A stretch of 64,000 bases of DNA from Micrasema longulum (Eukaryota; Arthropoda; Insecta; Trichoptera; Brachycentridae), in assembly GCA_022494885.1 (NCBI GenBank), contig JAGVSM010002417.1:62001-126000 (forward strand), given 5' to 3'. Position numbers and translations under genes: made by a program. The notes below the pieces were generated by a model. That model worked only from the letters and a program-made list of their open reading frames with translations, made no database searches and was not told the origin of the DNA. Positions 53,926 through 64,000 of this stretch are shown here, one piece after another. Positions within the stretch are counted from its first letter, which is position 1. Each line of letters opens with the position of its first letter.

Positions 53926-53997
53926 ATTAAATTTAATTGAAGCTTTTATGTTTGTAATTTGATTAAAACAATTTATTTTGTTGTCACACAAAAATTT

Positions 53998-54045
53998 TGG
54001 TATCCTGACGAAGAGACGGATACGTCTCGAAACCGGTAGACATAG
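53998..54045 (+). ncRNA. Hammerhead ribozyme, type alpha
   Basis: Core CTGACGA (54,005-54,011), stem II GAGACG-GATA-CGTCTC (perfect 6 bp), GAAAC (54,029-54,033), helix III C-CG-G, GTA triplet with cleavage expected after 54,038. Helix I is GTATC against GACAT, weaker than at 19.5 kb. The following AGAAAAGTCGGTAAGTGGTT is identical to the 19.5-kb copy, so similarity extends beyond the ribozyme. Confidence 0.7.
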
Positions 54046-54219
54046 AAAAGTCGGTAAGTGGTTCTATACAAATATTTAATAAAATATTAAGTAAGCAACT
54101 AATAAGGTAGTTTAATTTTTTATTTTTTATCCGAAAGTAATCAAGTCTTAAACACTTCTCCAGAATTCTGGTTCTATTTCACGCACAGAACCGTAAGCTT
54201 AATTTCGGCCAGATTTTTT

Positions 54220-54336
54220 TTCACACCCAGGCAGAGATTAATCACATTATTTTTTTCTGTTCTCGCCGGGAATTGAACCCGGAACCTTCTATGTGCGAGT
54301 CAAGTATCTTAACCATTACACCACCGAGGCCGCCAT
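54220..54336 (-). repeat. SINE4 head and part of the body
   Basis: On minus the head has GGCGGCCTCGGTGGTGTAA with B box GGTTCAATTCC. The tail is lost beyond CCCAGGCAG. Confidence 0.85.
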
Positions 54337-54625
54337 GGCATGGCAAATAATAATTTTACATCCTATCATACATTCGTTCATACTTCGTTCCTTTAAAAAG
54401 TTTTTATCGAAAGTTAAATAATCAATGCGTCACAATTACTCGAGTACTTTATCATTTTAATTATGCCTTGATTAAATACACAGCCAGATGTCAAACTAAC
54501 CGTAAATATAGATAATTAAGCACTTCAGTGTTGTTATATTGCAATCTACTGTAAATACTTATTTTTTTACCGCACGCCTGAAAAAAAAATATTTTTAATA
54601 GATATAACAGAAAATATCATTTGAA

Positions 54626-54770
54626 TTCGGTAATGTATCGAAAATAAAACACGTTTATTGGATTTTAATTATATGTATATTTTTTAAAAATAAACGCTTG
54701 TGTATATTTTTTAAAATAAAGTAGAATTAAAATCCAATAAATGTGTTTTATTTTGGATACATTACCAAAT
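54626..54770. mobile_element. Foldback element, 45-bp arms
   Basis: Left TTCGGTAATGTATCGAAAAT then AAAACACGTTTATTGGATTT. Right is the inverted partner AAATCCAATAAATGTGTTTT then ATTTTGGATACATTACCAAA. The loop of about 55 bp contains two direct copies of GTATATTTTTTAAAA. Confidence 0.8.
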
Positions 54771-54897
54771 TTTATATGGAATTCTAACTATTGTCGGAAT
54801 ACACAATAAATCAGAAAATATCATATTTCTTTTAAAGTTTTTTTTTCATATTTCAAGTTTTAAAACCCGTTGACTATTAATAGTCTAAAAGCTTAAT

Positions 54898-54966
54898 TTT
54901 ATTATTATTATTAGGAATAATAACTTATATATCGTCATTTTCCTAATATTGTACCTTAAGGGCCCT
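54898..54966 (-). mobile_element. L2/CR1-like LINE 3' tip cut by the LTR-like segment
   Basis: TTATTATTATTAGGAATAAT and ACCTTAAGGGCCCTT match the LINE 3' end but stop where the TGTAGGGG segment begins. Confidence 0.65.
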
Positions 54967-55415
54967 TGTAGGGGTAATAGTTCATGATCAGTGACACACA
55001 CGCGTACTAAATCATTTTAACTGAAATAAAGAGCAACAACCGATGAAGGAAGTCATCATTTTATATTCAAAACAATACATTGTATTCTTCTTAACCAACA
55101 GTATTGCACATACAACGCCCGTCTGCATTAAAGCAACGTCCTGCAGTACATTAACGCCATGGATACATAAAAAAGAAATGAACGTGGCCTATAAAGAAAC
55201 CACATGACGTGATAACGCCCAGTCAGCTCAAGCAAGTCAGCCCAACAAAGTCAGGTCAACGCAGTCACTCAATTCAAGCATGTTGTCCAAGTACATCCAG
55301 TTCAACACCTCATCACCGTTACTTTCGTGCTTCACAATAAATCTCCGTATATTTATACGCCATGTAATAAATACGCATTAAACATCAACCTCGTGTCCTC
55401 TGTCAATATTCAACA
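54967..55415 (+). mobile_element. Possible solo LTR, 449 bp
   Basis: The segment starts TGTAGGGGTAATAG and ends CAATATTCAACA. It has two AATAAA signals at 55,336 and 55,366, followed by CTCGTGTCCTCTGTC. It is followed by TGGTAGGAGCTCCAG, which could be a primer-binding site. It is unlike its surroundings in composition. No second LTR, internal gene or clear target duplication was found, so this is a structural guess. Confidence 0.35.
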
Positions 55416-55471
55416 GTGGTAGGAGCTCCAGCCCTCAACAACTTAAATTCTACACCCTTAACAAAAGTGGA

Positions 55472-56010
55472 TATTTATTTATTTATTTCGACGGCTTACG
55501 CCTTTAACAAAGTATAAAATAATATTGAAAAACAATCATAATAAAACAAAACAACTGAACACAGTATAAACAATATAGATACATGAAATAAAATCAGCAG
55601 AAAATAACGAAATAATAAAGAAAAATTATGTAAGAAATTATAACATAGGTATGCAGTAAATTAACAATAAATAAAAGGTTTAAATAAAAAGTATTGAAGT
55701 AACTGAGGCGATGTATCATAGCATAAACAAGTATAACACTTAATACATTTTTATAATTTAGAAAAGAAGTGATTAAAAAGTAATGATTGTAATTGGTATA
55801 AAGATAAATTAAATAAATCTAAGTTTCCTTGTTTGTTTGCTAACATGTAGAACCGAGGAATAGGTGAGTATTTGGCATAGTTTGAACTATGCAAATCAAC
55901 AGCAAAATAAGTATTTTATCTCGTCCCACGCTGTCTGACATAAAAATTCACACAATTTAAAAGTTTAGGACTGTCAAGAACATTATTTGATCTGAAATTT
56001 CTCTTCTATC
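55472..56010 (-). pseudogene. LINE C-terminal relic with ATTT tail
   Basis: The 3' end on minus is at ATATTTATTTATTTATTTCG, after GGCGTAAGCCGTCG (as read on minus). Decayed codons read FRSNNVLDSPKLLNCVNFYV and YSPIPRFYMLAN, resembling the C-terminal part of Jockey-group LINEs. Several stops. Confidence 0.55.
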
Positions 56011-56109
56011 ACTAATTCATATTAATTTTAACTGTTTCATTAAACATTTATCGTAAGGCTCTTCAATTGGAATGTTTAATTTGAAATTTATATCGGTATG
56101 CAAACAAAA

Positions 56110-56560
56110 CACAAAACTGGGGTTCAAACTGTCAGTAGCGTCGCAGTGAGTCACATCTAGCTGGAGGGTGTGATTCTATAAAATGCTGCGAACGCCCAGT
56201 TGCATTCCACCGGCAAAACTACTGACTAGTCCTACTCGTTAGCGTCCACGTCGCGAATCCCGGGCAATAAGATCACACTCATAACGGTGTGATAACGAGA
56301 GGATAGAAGGCGAGTTTCTGGCGCCTCCAAACCAGAACTATCCAGCTAAGGGAAGGTAACCCCGACAGAAAAATCCGCCAAAGAAGGCGACGGGAGGTTT
56401 CTTTTGGTCTCTGGTCATCTTTTCCCAGGAATCACTATGGCGAGTACATCCAATAAGCAATTGTCCTGGCTGCGTAATACAAGAGTAGCGCAGGACCGAG
56501 ATGCTTTCGCTGTCGTGATAGCCAACGTCGGGTGGACCTGACAAGGTACCGCAATAAGAA
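56110..56560. other. GC-rich patch of unknown nature
   Basis: Moderately GC-rich (GTGAGTCACATCTAGCTGGA, CACGTCGCGAATCCCGGG) and bounded at its right by the tail of an RTE-like relic. A minus frame of 68 codons (56,338-56,544) has no recognisable domain. It may be the 5' part of an unrelated element into which the RTE copy was joined. Confidence 0.3.
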
Positions 56561-56561
56561 A

Positions 56562-56745
56562 AAGAAACAAAACAAATAAACCATCACGTTGTTTCCCCGT
56601 AGGGCCAGACAGAGAGGATATAGCGCCTCACTCTACATCTGCGATCAGACCTAAGTCCTGTACATTCATATAACTTATCATGCACACAATTATTCCAACT
56701 TTTGATATGTCCATCTTTACATATTTGTAGAATTTAATCCATTTA
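56562..56745 (-). pseudogene. RTE-like LINE 3' end, heavily decayed
   Basis: On minus, GATGGACATATCAAAAGTTG then GGAATAATTG and CTATATCCTCTCTGTCTGGC then CCTACGG align with the final codons of the 39.8 and 43.1-kb copies. The sequence ends in GTTTATTTGTTTTGTTTC, the family tail. Confidence 0.75.
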
Positions 56746-56892
56746 CTCTACGTGTCTAAATTTATGGAGTTTGATATTTTATTTTACCAAGAACGTTATG
56801 ACTTTATAAAGAATGAAAGATAACTATTTTAATTAGTAGTATTATTTTCTGTTTTCTCTTTATTTCAAATAATTTATTATTTTTTTTTGAAA

Positions 56893-57065
56893 AGAAATAT
56901 TTGCGTTCTTATGATTTACCCAAATATTTAATTTTGAGGGCCATTTTCAACGAGTTGTAAATAACTCACTATTAGAAAATGGAATCAAGTTGGGGTAGAG
57001 TGGGATTCAAACGACGGGCCTTTGGTCCGTGAGTCCGAGACACTAGCCACGGGACCACAACCTGA
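56893..57065 (-). repeat. SINE1 copy, well preserved
   Basis: Complete on minus: head AATCAGGTTGTGGTCCCGTGG, mutated B box (GTTTGAATCCC), body, and tail AACGCAAATATTTC. Confidence 0.9.
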
Positions 57066-57119
57066 TTATTTTTTATTCTCGTGTATATTCGAAATTATAT
57101 AACTTCATTTTATTAAATA

Positions 57120-57175
57120 ATTATAACAATGTAAGCCACTCTCCGAGCACAAGATCTGGACCTTTTTTGTGTAAG
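57120..57175 (+). repeat. LINE 3' UTR scrap shared with 62.7 kb
   Basis: ATGTAAGCCACTCTCCGAGC then ACAAGA recurs at 62,738-62,770 downstream of the LINE there. Confidence 0.55.
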
Positions 57176-57210
57176 TCTTTCTAGATTCAAACAATCATTA
57201 AGGTAGACTG

Positions 57211-57454
57211 GGTACGTATTCTGATGGGAAGTTAAAATTTATTTTTAATTTTATCTACAAAGCAAAATTAAGTTTTCTGTATGAAAAAAAGAATGTTTAC
57301 ATTTTCTTTTCTAAACATGTTCAATTACCGGTTACCAACGAAGATACTTTAAATTTTCATACAAATAAACACTTTGGTACCTCAATATCGATATTAGTTT
57401 ATACCGTCTCAGTATATACCGATGAAGTTAGCCGTTCATAATCGCGGCCCAAAT
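57211..57454. mobile_element. MITE-A copy, uninterrupted
   Basis: Left GGGTACGTATTCTGATGGG, interior TTTAATTTTATCTACAAAGC and AAACATGTTCAATTACCGG, right CATAATCGCGGCCC. This is the best reference for the 6.8 and 26.9-kb copies. Confidence 0.85.
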
Positions 57455-57660
57455 CTTGTCTTGAGGAGTGATTATCATATAATTTTTCGTCCCAGCTTGA
57501 ATTTTCTTTATTTATATTTAATTTAACTGTGCCTGTATGATTATAAGGACATGTGTTTACCATTTTATGAATAAACTAAGTCCGTTAAAAAATTAATAAA
57601 TATATAAAAATAGATTCTAATTAGAAAAAAAAACATGTATCATTTTATGTAACTGTAAAT

Positions 57661-57835
57661 TAATCATCATTCTCTTTCCGTACCTAATGGTGCATAGGGC
57701 ACTGCATTGGTATAAAAATCGCAGATGATAATTTTTGTTATGTAAAGGTAAGATGATCAGTCTTACGTTTCAGGTGCCAGTCCAGCAACTATGAAATATT
57801 CTTGTGTAAAAATACACCACGAGGCCGACAATATT
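57661..57835 (-). repeat. SINE2 copy with internal deletion
   Basis: The tail (ATCATCATTCTCTTTCCGTA, TGGTGCATAGGGCACTGC), body (CAGGTGCCAGTCCAGCAACT) and end of head (CACCACGAGGCCGACA) are present on minus; most of the tRNA-like head including the B box is deleted. Confidence 0.85.
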
Positions 57836-58192
57836 AATTTATAAAAAAACTCTGTTTCTGTTTGACGATGTATGTGTACTTTGTAAACAAATGACTGGTT
57901 TTATTTCAATTGCCACGGACACAAAAGATAATAATCTTTAAGTCTTTATAATATGTTAATATATATAACCTTGGTTTTGTATTTTATCTGAAAACAAAAT
58001 ATACATCCTAAATCTACACATAAAGTATAATCAAAGCGTGATCGATAAACCATACGTGTCGCATAAAATTAGATACATCATAAAATAAATTAAAATACAT
58101 GTTTTGTCTAAATCTCTTTTTACAAAAATACTCGTTGAAATAGTGCGTAGATTTTCACGCTCAATGTCCTTAACACATAGGATGTATTTTGA

Positions 58193-59375
58193 GTCGGCCT
58201 CGTGGTCATCGCGTTTGCCTGCCATTTAAGAGGTCTCGGGTTTGATTCCCGACTTGGTCTTTTGAAGGGTGTTTTCGCATTAGGTACCTGAAGCATAAGA
58301 CTGATAATCTTTCCTTCATGAAACATTTTTTTATTGAAATAAACGGCATTTTACATATTAGTTGCATATACAATAAAATACATACATGTAAGTGGAATTA
58401 TAGGTAAAATATATTATTTAAAACAAATTATTACTAAACAGTTATTTACAAATTAAGGAGTCTAAAAAAAAGATACACAGTTTAAACATTATATTACCAG
58501 TTATAAAAATAATTAAAAAATAAAGTATTTGGTCAAAAAAAATTTTGAACCTGTAGAAAAAAAGTTAGAAAGCAACACATATTGATAAAAAAAATTAAAA
58601 CAATTTGAATAACACCATACGATAAAAAAATATATTTATTATTATTTAACACTACTACTTCGGTAACTAGAATAAAATATATGTATAAATACATATTGAT
58701 ATATTTCAACAGAGATGAAGAACATTTAAGAGAAGGTTATTTAGAAGTCTAGGCATCTACAGGGCTTACGACCTGTCAATGGCTGGTTTGAGTGGCCACT
58801 TTACACACTGTGTAACATTCACAATTATGCCTATATTTGAACATCTATATTCCTTCAATTCTTTCATCTGTTGATGTTTTTGAAGTTAAAGAGCTGAAAC
58901 CTTTATTTATGCGGGTGAGATTCATCTAATTGAATTATTTCACCTACATACTAGGCAACGCCTGAAAATGTTATTTTTTCAATTTCTATAATTCTTCATG
59001 GACCAGGTAATTTATCAACAATATTTTGAGTTTGTCCAAATTTTTGTAGACAAGGACTAGATTCAACTCCCTGGGGAGCTGTTTATATTAACATATTAAA
59101 AATTAATTGTTAATTTATTAATTGTTTGTCCTAACATAATTGTTTATTATAACATTAATTATAACATAACATTGATTGTTTATGTTAACATATAAAAAAA
59201 AAGATAAAGAGAAGTATTTTTAACTTTTAAATAAAATCAAGAAAAGAAAAGAAAAAAAAACATTAATCAAGAAATTTAAACAATCAAGTAAAAAAAAATA
59301 ATCAAGATATGCTGCGATTGGTGTACCAATATAGTGCCCTATGTACCATTAGGTGCGGAAAGGGAATGACGATGA
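58193..59375 (+). repeat. SINE2 copy split by an insertion of about 975 bp
   Basis: Head GGCCTCGTGGTCATCGCG with B-box zone GGGTTTGATTCCC, then a shortened body to ATCTTTCCTTCATG at 58,320. The tail resumes at about 59,296 (AATAATCAAGATATGCTGCG) and ends GGAAAGGGAATGACGATGAT. Confidence 0.8.
58321..59295 (-). mobile_element. Probable LINE 3' region inserted in SINE2
   Basis: It contains the repeat shared with 36,060-36,470 (GGCTGGTTTGAGTGGCCACT, AGCTGAAACCTTTATTTATG, TCCAAATTTTTGTAGACAAG). The left edge AAACATTTTTTTATTGAAAT suggests a minus-strand 3' tail; the right edge is A-rich. No open reverse-transcriptase frame was found. Confidence 0.5.
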
Positions 59376-59639
59376 TGTATTTTGGGTAAAAACGAGATAT
59401 ACAATATAAGAATGAATATGCATCACATTTTGATATATTTAGTTTATCTCTGCCTAACTTAAAAATAAAGTGACCAACATATTTTTATCAAAAAGAGCAA
59501 ATCATCTTCAGAAGATTGGGTTGGAATAGTTATAATTTGATTGATTAATGTATTTTGTTATTGTATAATTTCTTTAAAATATGTATGTATTTCAAGTAAT
59601 TAATAATGTGTACAGTACGAGTATATTAATATTTCACAC

Positions 59640-59740
59640 TCGATTTTTTTTTTTAATATTTTTATTTCTAAGCACTCTTTATACCACATATATGTAAATG
59701 GCAGAAATGCCGTATATAAATAAATAAATAAATAAGGAAG
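59640..59740 (+). mobile_element. LINE 3' tip with AAAT tail
   Basis: GGCAGAAATGCCGTATATAA then ATAAATAAATAAATAA is the same type of 3' end as at 15.9, 21.3 and 26.9 kb. Confidence 0.6.
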
Positions 59741-59769
59741 TTCGAAGGTATGGAAAGTTGGATATATTT

Positions 59770-60075
59770 TTTTCCTACAGGCAGTAAAAATTAGAGTAAA
59801 GCGGAATTTCTCGAAAATACATAATAAAATGGTTTTAATAAAAATGAACTAATTTGAACGACGGCGCAAGTCCTAGTAAATCAACCAGTCAATTAGTGTT
59901 GACATGTGTTGTGATAGATTTCCGGGAAGTCATTTTTTTCAACGTATTGTTACGGAGCTCAACTTTTAAATGTCCGGACAACTTGCGCACAAGAACTAGT
60001 GAAGTCATGGGCGGAGTAATTTTAAAAATGCAAAACTTTTTAAAAAATCATAGTGATTAGAATACGATAAAATCG
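59770..60075 (-). mobile_element. MITE-B copy, diverged
   Basis: Same order as 61.2 kb with substitutions: CAGTAAAAATTAGAGTAAAG, GATTTCCGGGAAGTC, GGGCGGAGTAATTTTAAAAA and CATAGTGATTAGAATACGAT. The core is altered. Confidence 0.55.
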
Positions 60076-60079
60076 ATAA

Positions 60080-61140
60080 GGGCTTCCTTATTAAATATAC
60101 ACTTTACAAGCGCGTAATATATAGCATTTCAATTCGTTGACAGTTGTCTTCCTTGCATCTCTTTTTCACATAAATATTTGCATTTACTAGTATGTAGGTA
60201 CACGGTGATACGCTATTTTTTTTTAATTTTTGAGTGACTCTATGATTGCTAAAACTGAGATGCATTAAGTAAGGAACTGACGCGTTTATTTATGTGTTGT
60301 ACGTGAATGTGAATGTCCTAAGCATGGCAAAAGTAAAGATGGCGCCCTAAAATTTGATCTAATATGCGACGGAATGATTTTATTTTCTGTAAATTTTTTT
60401 TTTTTTTGCATTATTATAATTCATTGTCGTCATCCTCATTTCCAAACCTAGTGGTGCATAAAGCACTGCGTTTTTAAACCATTTTTTTTATTTTAAATAA
60501 ATATTATATAAAGAATATCGATTATATTAATAATTAAAATTATTAAAATAATTTTTAACGAATTTTTTTTTTTGGTTGCCAGTTTTAGCTTGGTAAGGTT
60601 TTTTAAAAATATATCTTTCAAACTGTTTACATGTGTCCTAGTAATTAAAAGTTGTAATTGTTGCCCTATTTTTTCAAAAACGGGTAAAAAACTACATATT
60701 AATTCAATTTTAACCAAAATCTGTTTTCTCTGGGTTACTGCCAAAAGTTGGTTGGTCCATAAAACATGTTATGGAATTATCGCAATTTTAAAGTTTGACA
60801 TTCTGACAGAAAAAAATGGTTAGTAATATGACAATGTTTTGGCAGTAAAAACTAAAGATACATGCCAATTTTTGCTTGTTCATTACCTAAGTTAATATTG
60901 TTAGTGTTTTTATAAACTACTTCCTGTTTGATAATATAAAAAAAACTGGACTCACGATATTTTCTTTAAAAAATATATAAGCTATAAAACTGCTTTACTG
61001 AGATCGAAGGAGCTAGAAACTTTTTCCAGGCATAGATATTCACGTAAAAACATACAATTCATCGCTAACTCCATATACCTAAAATGTGGACTTACCAACT
61101 TTGGGCAGTTACCCCACGATATAAGAAGGATGCTATAGAA
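60080..61140. other. No gene; SINE2 tail scrap at 60,418-60,480
   Basis: The scrap reads TCGTCATCCTCATTTCCAAA then CTAGTGGTGCATAAAGCAC in minus orientation. Overlapping 83-codon frames on both strands near 60,500-60,820 have no recognisable domain. Confidence 0.4.
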
Positions 61141-61149
61141 TGGGGGACT

Positions 61150-61520
61150 TCAGCCCTACGATTGGATACAAAAATTTTTTCTTACACGCGGTAAAAATTA
61201 AAGCATTAAATTATTCAGCAAAGTTTCTTGAGAATGCACAAAATTTTTTTTTCAATAAAAACTAACTACTTTGAAAAACGTCACTTGATTCATATGAATC
61301 AACCAATGATAAAAGAGTTGTCGAAGATTTCCGGTTTACTTACCGTCAACAGAACTGACCGAGAAGAAGCGAAAAAAAAATATAATGTCACACGCGGAGT
61401 CATTTTAGAAACACAAAACTTAAAAAAACCATAGCGCTATTACTACGATACATAATTTTTTTTAAAGAACTTTTGGCTTAGTTTAATAGTCATTAACAAA
61501 AAAAAACAATTGAGCTTTCT
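61150..61520 (-). mobile_element. MITE-B copy
   Basis: Matches the 10.75-kb copy: GGTAAAAATTAAAGCATT, CAACCAATGATAAAAGAGTT, TTTCCGGTTTACTTACC, CACACGCGGAGTCATTTTAG and the reversed core AGCGCTATTACTACGATAC. The right end TTGAGCTTTCTCATTGG corresponds to the terminal repeat. Confidence 0.7.
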
Positions 61521-61550
61521 CATTGGACATAATATGTTCATACCTCATTG

Positions 61551-61705
61551 GCTATAGTAATTGAATAGTCTAAATCTAATGGTCAAAAATAAATAAACAT
61601 ACTTAAAATTGTCATTTTGTTGTGGGTTTTTTCTTAAAATGAACGCATCACATTTATTTTATTTTATTTTTGACCATTAGATTGAAAATGTCCAATTACT
61701 ATAGC
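61551..61705. mobile_element. Foldback element, arms of about 50 bp
   Basis: The left arm GCTATAGTAATTGAATAG continues CTAATGGTCAAAAATAAAT; the right arm ATTTTTGACCATTAGATTG ends CAATTACTATAGC and pairs with it. The loop is about 50 bp. Confidence 0.8.
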
Positions 61706-61977
61706 ACTCACCCTATGTCAAAAGTGCTTACATGTTCTTTAATCTATAAGCATACATTTTACTAAAAAAATAAATGCTAAAAGCTTTCATATTTCAGTTA
61801 CGCGATATAAAGTTTTAATATTTGCAAATCATAAAAATTTATCATGCTTTCTAACAATAGAAGTAACTTAAACAATTAAGAACAGCGCTCTTTTCGTCTA
61901 TGCACGAAAAATATGTTTTATGCTATTCAGAGAATTTATTTATTTATCTTTTTATGCATACATAAAATAAATAAATT

Positions 61978-62640
61978 AATATAAAGTTGCGTCGACTAAC
62001 TTACTTGATACAGAAGATAAAATCAAATATCTTGGTGTATACATAGACCAAAACACAAAATGGAAAGACCATATTAGTGAACTAGTTAAACAAACTAGAA
62101 AATGTACTCGTAGATACATATTTATTAGATTAAGGGATATTTAAAAAATCAATCATGTAAAAATAGCTTATTACTCAATTGTACAATCTTTGTTACAATA
62201 TGGTATTGTAGGGTGGGGTGGTTCATACGCCAATATATTACACCCTCTTAAAATAGTACAATGATTCATAATTAAAGTAATTATAAAGAAACCCTCAATA
62301 TTTAAAACGAAAAGTCTTTATAATATATTTAAGGTTCATATAGTAGACACTTTTTATAAATAAGGTCTATTATACAAATTTATAAAGAAGAAAAAATAAA
62401 AGAATTTGAGATGAATAAGTCACTCAAATACCAACATAATATTAAAATTCCTAAATTCCACACAAGTCATGGTCAAAATAGCTTTGTCTTCAAATGTGTA
62501 AAAAATTATAATAATATTCCCAATTAACTAAAAACTATTAAAAATAAATAAATAATATCAATAAATAAATTTGAAGTAAATCTAAAGAATTTTTTTGAAC
62601 ACGTGTAAAAACTACATTAAATTTTTATTAGTATGAATGT
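61978..62640 (+). pseudogene. LINE reverse-transcriptase C-terminal relic
   Basis: Decayed frame: LLDTEDKIKYLGVYIDQNTK then WKDHISELVKQTRK, AYYSIVQSLLQYGIVGWGGS then YANILHPLKIVQ, then KVIIKKPSIFKTKSLYNIF. YLGV.ID...W..HI and QS.L.YGI.GWGG are diagnostic of a LINE group frequent in invertebrates. At least three in-frame stops (near 62,142, 62,262 and 62,358). A 3' UTR scrap shared with 57.1 kb lies at 62,735-62,770. Confidence 0.85.
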
Positions 62641-62929
62641 GTTATTGTTTTATGTTTTTTTCTTTATACATCGTAGGTTTTTATTTTTTTTATCTTGTAT
62701 TAAAAATTACATAAACTCTTATAAATAAAAAACTACAACAGTGTAAGTCACTCTCCAGCACAAGAGTTAGTCTTTTTTTTTGAAGAGTTACAGTGATAAC
62801 ATTTACTAGATGTGTAAAAGTAGATATGTACGGATTTTTTTAAAAACATGTACCTTTATAAAATTTATTAATAAAAATAAATTATTTTACTAGCCAAAAA
62901 CTTTATTCATTAGCCTAATTATTCAAAGT

Positions 62930-63142
62930 TTTTTACACTGGGAGAAGATATTGAAAAGTAGTATTTCGATCATCTGTTACATAAAAGTAAGGTGATCATT
63001 CCTACGCAAATACAAGAACAATGAAGTATTGCTGTTAGAAAATCTTTGAAATCAATATTCCACGTCTAGCCTGCCAGGATTTGAACCCAGGACCTCAAGA
63101 ATGGTACGCAAACACGTCAGCTACTACACAACGAGGTGGATT
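62930..63142 (-). repeat. SINE3 copy, reference
   Basis: On minus: head CCACCTCGTTGTGTAGTAGC with B box GGTTCAAATCC, body TGATTTCAAAGATTTTC, then modules shared with SINE2 (CGTAGGAATGATCACCTTAC, ATGATCGAAATAC). The head differs from SINE2, the tail does not. Confidence 0.75.
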
Positions 63143-63197
63143 TATCTTTACTCAATTTTTCTTTTTCAGGATTTGTACTATTTTTTTTTTAATAAAA

Positions 63198-63372
63198 AGA
63201 AATATTTGCGTTCTTATGATTTACCCAAATATTTAATTTTGAGGGCCATTTTCAACGAGTTGTAAATAACTCACTATTAGATAATGGAATCAAGTTGGGG
63301 TAGAGTGGGATTCAAACCACGGACCTTAGGTCCGTGAGTCCGAGACACTAATCACGGGACCACAACCCGATA
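63198..63372 (-). repeat. SINE1 copy, well preserved
   Basis: Complete on minus with head GGGTTGTGGTCCCGTGATTAG and tail AACGCAAATATTTC; nearly the same sequence as the 56.9-kb copy. Confidence 0.9.
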
Positions 63373-63464
63373 TTAAGTCGAAAACACTCGTTCAGGTTCT
63401 ATTTCACACCCAGAACTATATTCTCCATCCATTTAGACATAGAGATTCTTTTAATTTACTGAAA

Positions 63465-63600
63465 TATTTTAATTTTTACGGCCATTTTATTTTAGTTGTT
63501 TAAAACTGTCCAGAAAATAGGAAAGAAGTTGTGGTAAAGCGGAGTTCGAACCTTAGACATTCTGATACGGAGTCCGTGACACTAGCCACGGAACCACAAT
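63465..63600 (-). repeat. SINE1 copy, diverged
   Basis: On minus: TTGTGGTTCCGTGGCTAGTG, B-box-like GGTTCGAACTCC, CACAACTTCTTTCC; the tail is lost. It is tandem to the preceding copy and older. Confidence 0.75.
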
Positions 63601-63609
63601 AGCTATAAT

Positions 63610-63890
63610 GCAAAAGTTCAGTAGTTTTAATTTTTTTTCTGTATATAGAATATCAAACAATGCCATTTAAAAAAAAAAATGTATCTATTATCAGCGCTAT
63701 GATTTTTAAAAGTTTTGCAATTTTGAAATTACACCACCCGTTACATCACGAGTTCTCTACGGTGAGTTCTGCTGATTGGTAAACTAGGTTCCCGTAAAAC
63801 GGAAATCTATCACAACACTCTATTGCGAGTTGATTCACAAAATCTCATGACGTCATTCAAAGTAGAACGTTTTTATTAAAATCATTTTTA
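63610..63890 (+). mobile_element. MITE-B copy
   Basis: Contains AGAATATCAAACAATGCC, the core TATTATCAGCGCTATGA, GAAATTACACCACCCG and ATGACGTCATTCAAAGTAG in family order. Confidence 0.7.
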
Positions 63891-64000
63891 TTATTTTATC
63901 GTATATTTTCAAGAAACTTTGCCGTATAATTTAATGGTCTAATTATTACCTCACGTAAGAAAACTTTTTCTATATCCAATATCCCGTAGTACTCAATTTC

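Noticed and set aside
56338..56544. An upstream exon of the helicase gene on the minus strand
   Set aside because: Although GC-richer and open for 68 codons, it has no consensus donor in phase 2 to join the 51.65-kb acceptor, and it abuts an RTE-like tail.

Overview
The window looks like a piece of an invertebrate animal nuclear genome. It is AT-rich and intron-bearing, and it is packed with tRNA-derived SINEs, decayed LINEs, small inverted-repeat elements and hammerhead-ribozyme motifs. The reverse-transcriptase relics resemble families common in arthropods and other invertebrates, but nothing here fixes the phylum. I see no prokaryotic operons, rRNA, functional tRNA or CRISPR. Most open frames over 60 codons are chance AT-rich frames or lie inside dead transposons.

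One gene is well supported. It is on the minus strand at 40,814-51,652: four exons whose splice sites and phases join into one frame of about 655 codons, with the 5' end missing. It encodes a NERD-type nuclease-like domain followed by a superfamily 1 (UvrD/Schlafen-like) helicase, with all main helicase motifs recognisable. Its introns carry RTE and mariner relics, a SINE, a Harbinger-type MITE, a 588-bp TA-flanked foldback and a hammerhead ribozyme. One exon is extremely GC-rich compared with everything around it. A second, much weaker candidate is a pair of short plus-strand exons at 25,148-25,523.

The rest is a layered record of transposition. 0-13 kb: SINEs, two MITE families, a head-to-head SINE pair and a LINE tail. 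13-28 kb: foldbacks, SINEs interrupted by LINEs, hammerhead motifs at 19.2 and 19.5 kb, and MITEs split by a SINE and by a LINE. 28-32 kb: almost featureless. 32-40.5 kb: a run of broken LINE 3' ends and an RTE-type relic. 40.8-51.7 kb: the helicase gene. 52-64 kb: L2/CR1-like LINE ends, an LTR-like segment, a GC-rich patch, MITEs, foldbacks and many SINEs.

For reference I use local names. SINE1 has a tRNA-like head and a tail ending near AACGCAAATATT. SINE2 has a tRNA-Gly-like head. SINE3 has a different head on a SINE2-like tail. SINE4 has a tRNA-Val-like head. MITE-A has ends near GGGCCGCGATTA. MITE-B carries the core TATCGTATTATCAGCGC. None of these families was matched to a database; copy relations were read by eye within this window.
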